This document shows positions 6,321 to 10,293 of a DNA stretch of 10,293 nt, piece after piece. The DNA lies in NCBI GenBank assembly GCA_015492355.1, contig WGFF01000157.1, forward strand, positions 1-10,293. Direction: 5' to 3'. The DNA is from Deltaproteobacteria bacterium (GTDB lineage: Bacteria; Desulfobacterota; GWC2-55-46; S146-73). The notes below the pieces were generated by a model, which was not told the DNA's origin, made no database searches, and saw only the letters and a list, made by a program, of their open reading frames with translations. The first letter of the stretch is position 1; every line of letters begins with the position of its first letter. The translations under genes were made by a program, and so were the position numbers.

Positions 6321-7559
6321 ATGCTCTCTGTAGAGACAGCGATAGAGAAGATACTTTCAGAGATAGAGCCACTCGGCGTAGAGAGGAGGGATATCCTCTC
6401 CTCTCTCGGGCGTATACTGGCAGAGGATATCACCACATCGAGGTCCAATCCCCCATGGGATAACTCTGCAATGGATGGATACGCGCTGAGATGTGCGGAC
6501 ACAAGGGGTGCAACACCTGAAAAGCCATCCCAGCTCAAGGTGATATACGATCTCCCCGCAGGATCAGTACCCCTGAGACCTATAGAAAAGGGAGAGGCTG
6601 TAAGGATAATGACAGGTGCACCTGTACCAGAGGGGGCGGATGGTGTGGTGATGGTGGAATATACCGAAAAGAGAGAAGGGCTTGTGCTGGTCAAAAAGGA
6701 GGTAGCACCTGGAGAGAACATAAGAAAAAAGGGTGAGGACTTCAAAGAAGGGGATGTCGTCATAGAGAAGGGCACCCTTATAAGGGCTTTTGAGGTCTCC
6801 ATGCTGGCAACCGCTGGACGACCCTTTGTGCCCGTATACCAGACACCCAGGGTGGCGGTAATATCCACCGGGGATGAGCTCGTGGATATTGAGGAGAGCC
6901 CCTCAGGGGGAAGGATACCCGATGCCAATGGCTACGCACTCTGTGCAATGGTAAGGGAGTGTGGCTGTACCCCTGTACACATAGGCATAGCAAGGGACAA
7001 TCCCGAAGACCTCAGGTCGAAACTCGAAAGTGCGGTAAGTAGCGACTGCATAATAACCTCGGGCGGGGTATCAGTGGGTGATTACGACCTTGTAAAGGAT
7101 GTACTCAGGGATATGGGCTCTGAGATGAAGTTCTGGAAGGTAGCCATAAAGCCCGGTAAACCCCTTGCATTCGGTCTCATACAGGGAAGACCTGCATTCG
7201 GTCTCCCGGGGAACCCTGTATCGTCCATAATGGCGTTTGAACAGTTCGTAAGACCTGCACTCTTTCGGCTCTCCGGGAGAAAGGAGGTCTTCAGAAGGAC
7301 CTTTGATGCAGTCCTTACAGGTGATGTGAAGAAAAAACCCGGCAGGATGAACTTTCTCAGGGGGGTTATGGAATACAGGGATGGAAGATTCTATGTAACC
7401 CCGCTTGAGGGACAGGGCTCGGGTATGATATCCACACTCGTAAGGTGCAACGCATATATCGTTCTACCACCAGAATCAACAGGCGCAAAAAAGGGTGAGG
7501 TGGTGAAGGCTCAGCCAGTGGACTGGTCTCTTTTTTACGGTGGAAGACCTTTCCTGTAG
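6321..7559 (+). CDS. moeA: Molybdopterin molybdenumtransferase (MoeA)
   Basis: MoeA inserts molybdenum into adenylylated molybdopterin in the last step of molybdenum cofactor synthesis, in the cytoplasm. The 412-residue length fits the family (about 400-410). Visible landmarks in order are NSAMDGYA at 48-55, a beta-rich insert to about 150, STGDEL at 182-187, and TSGGVSVGDYD at 246-256 in the MoaB/MogA-like cofactor-binding fold. IKPGKPLAFG and GLPGNPVSS follow, then a small C-terminal beta-barrel domain. The open frame extends 75 codons upstream, but that part overlaps the transglycosylase gene and has no MoeA homology. The ATG at 6321, giving MLSVETAIEKIL, is the family-typical start. Ribosome binding is weak (AAGGG 2 nt away). 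A terminator-like stem ends about 30 nt upstream, so expression may depend on readthrough. No other cofactor gene is in the window; a partner MogA/MoaB and molybdoenzymes are expected elsewhere. Confidence 0.93.
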   Translation: MLSVETAIEKILSEIEPLGVERRDILSSLGRILAEDITTSRSNPPWDNSAMDGYALRCADTRGATPEKPSQLKVIYDLPAGSVPLRPIEKGEAVRIMTGAPVPEGADGVVMVEYTEKREGLVLVKKEVAPGENIRKKGEDFKEGDVVIEKGTLIRAFEVSMLATAGRPFVPVYQTPRVAVISTGDELVDIEESPSGGRIPDANGYALCAMVRECGCTPVHIGIARDNPEDLRSKLESAVSSDCIITSGGVSVGDYDLVKDVLRDMGSEMKFWKVAIKPGKPLAFGLIQGRPAFGLPGNPVSSIMAFEQFVRPALFRLSGRKEVFRRTFDAVLTGDVKKKPGRMNFLRGVMEYRDGRFYVTPLEGQGSGMISTLVRCNAYIVLPPESTGAKKGEVVKAQPVDWSLFYGGRPFL

Positions 7560-7619
7560 AAAAAGACCTCCCGCGTAGTCTGTCAGGTAAATATTGAGCC
7601 CTTCGGGAAGGAAACAGAA

Positions 7620-7658
7620 GGTGAGCCTCAAAGCGCCCACAGGGCGGAATCTTACACC
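7620..7658 (+). other. Nested stem in the moeA-mtnA interval
   Basis: GGTG (7620-7623) pairs with CACC (7655-7658), continued by AG/CT with a two-base bulge. Inside, CGCCC (7634-7638) pairs with GGGCG (7642-7646) around ACA. A farther pairing of CCCTT (7599-7603) with an AAGGG near 7669-7673 could close it. The pairings are drawn by eye. Confidence 0.3.
7637..7647 (+). repeat. 11-nt direct repeat, copy 1
   Basis: CCACAGGGCGG recurs exactly at 7715-7725, 78 bases downstream. Each copy sits in a small hairpin: CGCCC/GGGCG here, CCTGT/ACAGG at the second. Confidence 0.5.
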
Positions 7659-7687
7659 GGGGTTTCAAAAGGGTAGAGCCTCTCTTT

Positions 7688-7747
7688 TTTACGAGACCCC
7701 CCATTCATTCCTGTCCACAGGGCGGGCATTCTGGCAGACCTCGTAAA
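7688..7747. repeat. 8-bp inverted repeat enclosing 44 nt
   Basis: TTTACGAG at 7688-7695 is perfectly complementary to CTCGTAAA at 7740-7747. The enclosed segment carries direct-repeat copy 2. The ends resemble a small palindromic element or the base stem of a folded leader. No target duplication was recognised. Confidence 0.45.
7715..7725 (+). repeat. 11-nt direct repeat, copy 2
   Basis: This is the second exact copy of CCACAGGGCGG. It is embedded in CCTGT (7710-7714) and ACAGG (7717-7721), which form a small palindrome. It lies within the loop of the TTTACGAG/CTCGTAAA inverted repeat. Confidence 0.5.
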
Positions 7748-7748
7748 C

Positions 7749-7800
7749 AGGGGGTCATGGGATATAAATCCCATGAGGCAATCATTCCCAAAAACCCCCT
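7749..7800 (+). other. Stem with an inner perfect 9-bp hairpin
   Basis: AGGGGG (7749-7754) pairs with CCCCCT (7795-7800). Inside, TCATGGGAT (7755-7763) and ATCCCATGA (7768-7776) form a perfect 9-bp stem with an ATAA loop, stacked directly on the outer arm. An 18-nt A-rich single strand lies between the inner stem and the outer right arm. This is the most regular structure in the interval. It has no T-run, so it is not an obvious terminator. Confidence 0.5.
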
Positions 7801-7815
7801 TTTCAAAGGATATGG

Positions 7816-7828
7816 GGCTTTAAAAGCC
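7816..7828 (+). other. Small hairpin ahead of the mtnA ribosome site
   Basis: GGCTT pairs with AAGCC around TAA, 24 nt before the AAGGAG of mtnA. It is short and may be chance. Confidence 0.25.
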
Positions 7829-7864
7829 TGTGGATGGTTTCCCGGAGGATAAAGGAGATGGGTT

Positions 7865-8911
7865 ATGATCAAGGTCGTTGAATGGAAGAACAACAGTGTT
7901 GTGATGATAGATCAAAGGATACTGCCTGTGCGTGAGACCTACAGGGTGTACAGGACGTACAGGGGGGTTGCGCAGGCGATAAGGGATATGGTTGTAAGGG
8001 GTGCCCCTGCCATAGGGGTTGCATGTGCCATGGGCATAGCCCTCGGTGCGCTGAAGATAAGGGCGAGGGATTTTGAGACCTTCAAAAGGAGGTTTGATGA
8101 GGTAACGGACCTTCTCGCCTCCACAAGACCGACCGCTGTAAATCTGTTCTGGGCTATAGAGAGGATGAAGGGTGTGGTGGAGAGGAACAAAAGGCTCGAT
8201 GTAAGGGATATCCAGAAAAGGCTTGTGGAAGAGGCAAAGAGGATACATGCAGAGGACGTGGAGACGAACCGAAGGATCGGGCGACATGGTTCGCGTCTGC
8301 TCAAGAACCGTTCAACCATCCTCACCCATTGCAATGCAGGGGCACTTGCCACAGCAGGATACGGCACTGCCCTTGGTGTGGTGCGCGGGGCTGTGGAGAG
8401 GGGCAAGAAGATAAAGGTATTCGCTGATGAGACCCGTCCGTTCCTTCAGGGTGCAAGGCTCACCACATGGGAGCTCAAAAGGGATGGCATAGATGTAACG
8501 CTCATAACGGACAACATGGCAGGATACATGATGAAAAAGGGATTAATAGATGCTGTGGTGGTAGGTGCTGACAGGATAGCCTCGAACGGTGATACCGCAA
8601 ACAAGATAGGTACATACACGGTTGCAGTGCTCGCAAGGACACACCGTATACCCTTCTATGTGGCAGCACCCACATCGACCATAGATATGAACATAAGATG
8701 CGGTGACGACATACCCATAGAGGAGAGGGACCCTGCAGAGGTTACACATGTGTGCGGAAAGAGGATAGCACCAACTGGTATAGGGGTCATGAACCCTGCG
8801 TTCGATGTTACACCCGCAAGACTCCTCTCTGCCATAATCACGGAGAAGGGTGTGGTAAGACCACCCTTTGCCAGGAATCTAAAAAAACTCTTCAAGAATG
8901 GAAGAAGATGA
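7865..8911 (+). CDS. mtnA: S-methyl-5-thioribose-1-phosphate isomerase (MtnA)
   Basis: MtnA converts 5-methylthioribose 1-phosphate to 5-methylthioribulose 1-phosphate in the methionine salvage pathway, in the cytoplasm. The 348-residue length fits the family (about 345-355). The substrate-binding RGAPAIG is at 45-51. The catalytic cysteine is Cys156 in THCNAGALATAGYGTALGV, and the catalytic aspartate is Asp236 in VGADRIASNGDTANKIGT. The C-terminal eIF2B-like Rossmann part carries APTSTID and the family-typical end NPAFDVTP. A ribosome site AAGGAG lies 7 nt before the ATG. Related ribose-1,5-bisphosphate isomerases and eIF2B-like proteins share the fold, but the Cys/Asp pair and RGAPAIG favour MtnA. 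The stop overlaps the next start as ATGA. No other salvage gene (MTA phosphorylase, mtnB, mtnC, mtnD) is in the window. Confidence 0.94.
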   Translation: MIKVVEWKNNSVVMIDQRILPVRETYRVYRTYRGVAQAIRDMVVRGAPAIGVACAMGIALGALKIRARDFETFKRRFDEVTDLLASTRPTAVNLFWAIERMKGVVERNKRLDVRDIQKRLVEEAKRIHAEDVETNRRIGRHGSRLLKNRSTILTHCNAGALATAGYGTALGVVRGAVERGKKIKVFADETRPFLQGARLTTWELKRDGIDVTLITDNMAGYMMKKGLIDAVVVGADRIASNGDTANKIGTYTVAVLARTHRIPFYVAAPTSTIDMNIRCGDDIPIEERDPAEVTHVCGKRIAPTGIGVMNPAFDVTPARLLSAIITEKGVVRPPFARNLKKLFKNGRR

Positions 8912-9162
8912 CCATACAGGGATTCATCATCCTTGCCATTATATTCATTGCCATCCTGTTTGCCTACTCCTATGCAGACCGGGTTATAAAGAGACTGCCA
9001 GCACAAACAGTAAAGAATATAAACTGGGTGGGATTCATTCTCGCTGTTGCAGGGGGCATACTCTGGTACTTTTACAAGAAACCTCTTTTCATGTTCATAA
9101 CCCTCCTCGGCGTTATCATCTATTTTCTCTTCTACAACTACGATAAGATGGAGGAGAGTTAA
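8908..9162 (+). CDS. Small three-helix membrane protein of unknown function
   Basis: This is an 84-residue protein starting at the ATG that overlaps the mtnA stop as ATGA, which points to translational coupling; no independent ribosome site is clear. Three hydrophobic segments are visible at about 4-23, 39-56 and 59-77. A short polar loop with a basic patch (RVIKRLPAQTVKN) lies between the first two, KK separates the last two, and the C-terminus is acidic (YDKMEES). I do not recognise a family. The tight overlap with mtnA and the helical pattern argue for a real gene, although the reading frame also continues further upstream inside mtnA. It could be a small inner-membrane protein, but nothing in the sequence gives its role. 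Confidence 0.75.
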   Translation: MTIQGFIILAIIFIAILFAYSYADRVIKRLPAQTVKNINWVGFILAVAGGILWYFYKKPLFMFITLLGVIIYFLFYNYDKMEES

Positions 9163-9181
9163 TCCATCCGGTATTTTTGTG

Positions 9182-9210
9182 TTGCCTTTCCCTTCGGGTA
9201 CTGTTAAGAT
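9182..9210 (+). promoter_or_regulatory. Weak candidate promoter for the sensor kinase
   Basis: TTGCCT (9182-9187), a 17-bp spacer and TAAGAT (9205-9210) match the sigma-70 consensus at 4 of 6 bases each. Transcription would start near 9217, in the centre of the next inverted repeat. Weak on its own; transcription from mtnA is the alternative. Confidence 0.25.
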
Positions 9211-9226
9211 GCCTATTATTTAGGCA
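9210..9226. other. Inverted repeat between the small gene and the kinase
   Basis: TGCCTA and TAGGCA are perfect complements around TTATT, followed by ATTT. It could be a weak terminator after the mtnA unit or an operator. The same right arm (AGGCAA, 9222-9227) can pair instead with TTGCCT at 9182-9187. A second short palindrome, CAGGGTCCCTG, follows at 9231-9241. Confidence 0.4.
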
Positions 9227-9254
9227 ATTTCAGGGTCCCTGATGGGTGTTGATT

Positions 9255-10293
9255 ATGAAAGAGATAGTGTATGAGGATATTGTGGAGAGTCTCGGTGAGG
9301 GTGTGGTCGGTGTGGATACAGGGATGCGGGTTGTGGTGTTCAACCAGACCGCTGAAAAGATAACAGAGTCTTCGAGGTCACAGGTGCTGGGAAGGAATGT
9401 AAAGGAGGTATTTGCAAGGGATGGGTGGCTGTTCAACCTCTTTGAAAAGACCCTCACCCAGGGAAGCCTCTTTACAGAGTACGAGGAGACCCTCCACAGG
9501 AGGTTTTCTGGTCCTGTGCCTGTAGGTGTTACAACGAGTCAAGTCTTCTCCTCAGAGGGCAGACTTATAGGTGCGGTAGCCCTCATAAGGGACCTTTCCG
9601 GGAAGAAGTCCCTTGAGACAGGCTCTCTCAGGAAGGAAAGGCTCGCATATATAGGTACATTTGCCTCCAATCTCGCCCATGAGATAAAGAATCCACTTAC
9701 AGGGATAAGGGGGGCTGCGCAGTTTTTATCGAGGAGATTCACTGATGAGTCCCTGAGAGAGTACGTGGACGTTATAGTAAAGGAGGCAGACCGGCTCAAT
9801 GCCATACTCAATGAACTCCTCAATTTCACGAGATCGAGAAGACTCAGGCTCAGGAACATCAACATACACAGGATACTCGATACCGTTGTGCTCCTTATCA
9901 AGGAGGCAGAACACCCTGCCGGTCTGGAGATCATCAGGGAATACGACCCGAGTCTTCCAGAGGTATATGGTGACGAAAATCAGCTCACCCAGGTATTCTT
10001 AAACCTCGTAAAAAATGCCAGAGAGGCAGTGGGTGAGGGGGGAAGGATATGGATAAGGACCAGGATGGTCACTGATTTTTATCTCTTCGAGCGGGGCTCA
10101 AGGGGTGGCAAGACCGTGGCTGTGGAGATAGAGGACAATGGCTGTGGCATAGAGCCTGATGAGCTGGAAAAGATATTCACCCCCTTCTTTACCACAAAAC
10201 CAGGTGGCAGTGGGCTCGGTATGCCCATCTCCCTTAAGATAATAAAGGAACACCGTGGACTTTTGAAGATAGACTCCCAACCGGGGAAGGGAA
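9255..10293 (+). CDS. NtrB-like PAS sensor histidine kinase, partial at the window end
   Basis: The first 346 codons are present and open; the 3' end lies beyond the window. Residues about 5-110 look like a PAS sensor domain (SLGEGVVGVDTGMRVVVFN and GRNVKEVF). The HisKA phospho-acceptor helix follows with NLAHEIKNPLTGIRGAAQFL; His142 is the likely autophosphorylated residue, and the GIRGAAQFL context is typical of NtrB. The ATPase domain shows NLVKN at 250-254 (N254), DNGCGI from 294, FTPFFTTK at 308-315 and GGSGLGM at 317-323. No membrane segment is seen, so the kinase is probably cytoplasmic. It should phosphorylate an NtrC-type response regulator, likely encoded just downstream, outside the window. 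Signal unknown. Start choice: a TGA lies at 9240-9242; GTG 9246 and TTG 9249 are in-frame alternatives to ATG 9255, and no strong ribosome site decides. Confidence 0.9.
   Translation, partial: MKEIVYEDIVESLGEGVVGVDTGMRVVVFNQTAEKITESSRSQVLGRNVKEVFARDGWLFNLFEKTLTQGSLFTEYEETLHRRFSGPVPVGVTTSQVFSSEGRLIGAVALIRDLSGKKSLETGSLRKERLAYIGTFASNLAHEIKNPLTGIRGAAQFLSRRFTDESLREYVDVIVKEADRLNAILNELLNFTRSRRLRLRNINIHRILDTVVLLIKEAEHPAGLEIIREYDPSLPEVYGDENQLTQVFLNLVKNAREAVGEGGRIWIRTRMVTDFYLFERGSRGGKTVAVEIEDNGCGIEPDELEKIFTPFFTTKPGGSGLGMPISLKIIKEHRGLLKIDSQPGKG

Larger units (their letters stand above)
7560..7864. other. 305-nt non-coding, structure-rich interval between moeA and mtnA
   Basis: I see no gene here on either strand. 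The interval contains at least four sets of complementary arms (listed separately), two direct repeats and a T6 run at 7685-7690. The only clear translation signal is AAGGAG at 7852-7857, 7 nt before the mtnA ATG. No promoter close to consensus was recognised. Possible roles are an mtnA leader RNA, an end-of-transcript region for moeA, or a relic of small intergenic repeats. I compared it by eye with SAM, cobalamin, TPP, glycine, FMN and cyclic di-GMP riboswitch cores and matched none. Confidence 0.6.

Noticed and set aside
6233..6928. 231-codon open frame on the minus strand
   Set aside because: It is the antisense shadow of moeA, Ser/Thr/Pro-rich and without recognisable motifs; moeA itself is unambiguous.
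7560..7700. Cobalamin, SAM, SRP or other known RNA
   Set aside because: GGGAAGGAAACAG faintly recalls the SRP tetraloop region and GGTGAG a cobalamin core, but the conserved flanks are missing in both cases.
8752..8907. Longer start for the small membrane protein inside mtnA
   Set aside because: The upstream part is Cys/Arg/Lys-rich out-of-frame mtnA sequence; the hydrophobic protein begins at the ATGA overlap.
9163..9254. Sigma-54 promoter before the NtrB-like kinase
   Set aside because: No GG-N10-GC pair with TGGCAC/TTGC character at the right spacing was found.
1..10293. CRISPR array, transposon, prophage or integrated element
   Set aside because: No spaced direct repeats, transposase, integrase, tRNA or att-like duplication was seen, and base composition looks even across all genes.

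Overview
The window reads as ordinary chromosomal DNA from a Gram-negative, probably anaerobic and perhaps thermophilic bacterium. The evidence is a periplasmic MltD-type lytic transglycosylase, an NtrB-like sensor kinase, a molybdenum cofactor gene, a B12-binding radical SAM protein, and coding sequence rich in AGG/AGA arginine and ATA isoleucine codons. Nitrospirota or a deltaproteobacterium-like lineage would fit. That placement is inference from gene style, not proof. All seven genes lie on the + strand and none is broken.

Layout. (1) 25-2826: uvrA, DNA damage recognition, with a TATAAT box just ahead of it and strong hairpins behind it. (2) 2827-3052: intergenic region with two terminator-like hairpins, a 9-bp inverted repeat, a 14-bp palindrome and a near-consensus sigma-70 promoter. 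(3) 3053-4552 and 4580-6163: a B12-binding radical SAM enzyme of unknown substrate, then an SLT/LysM murein transglycosylase 27 nt downstream, probably one transcript. (4) 6164-6320: leader with a terminator-like hairpin ending about 30 nt before the next start. (5) 6321-7559: moeA, molybdenum insertion. (6) 7560-7864: 305 nt without a gene but dense in inverted repeats and small direct repeats. (7) 7865-8911: mtnA, methionine salvage, overlapped by ATGA with (8) 8908-9162, an 84-residue three-helix membrane protein. (9) 9163-9254: short spacer with an inverted repeat. (10) 9255-10293: PAS-HisKA-HATPase sensor kinase of NtrB type, cut by the window end.

The genes do not form one pathway. They are co-oriented housekeeping and accessory functions in small transcription units: uvrA; radical SAM plus transglycosylase; moeA; mtnA plus small membrane protein; kinase, probably followed by an NtrC-type regulator outside the window. 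I found no CRISPR array, transposase, phage gene, tRNA or rRNA, and no convincing new multi-gene system. The most interesting material is non-coding: the structured intervals before moeA and mtnA, and the promoter/operator arrangement before the radical SAM gene. No known riboswitch class was recognised by eye in either leader.
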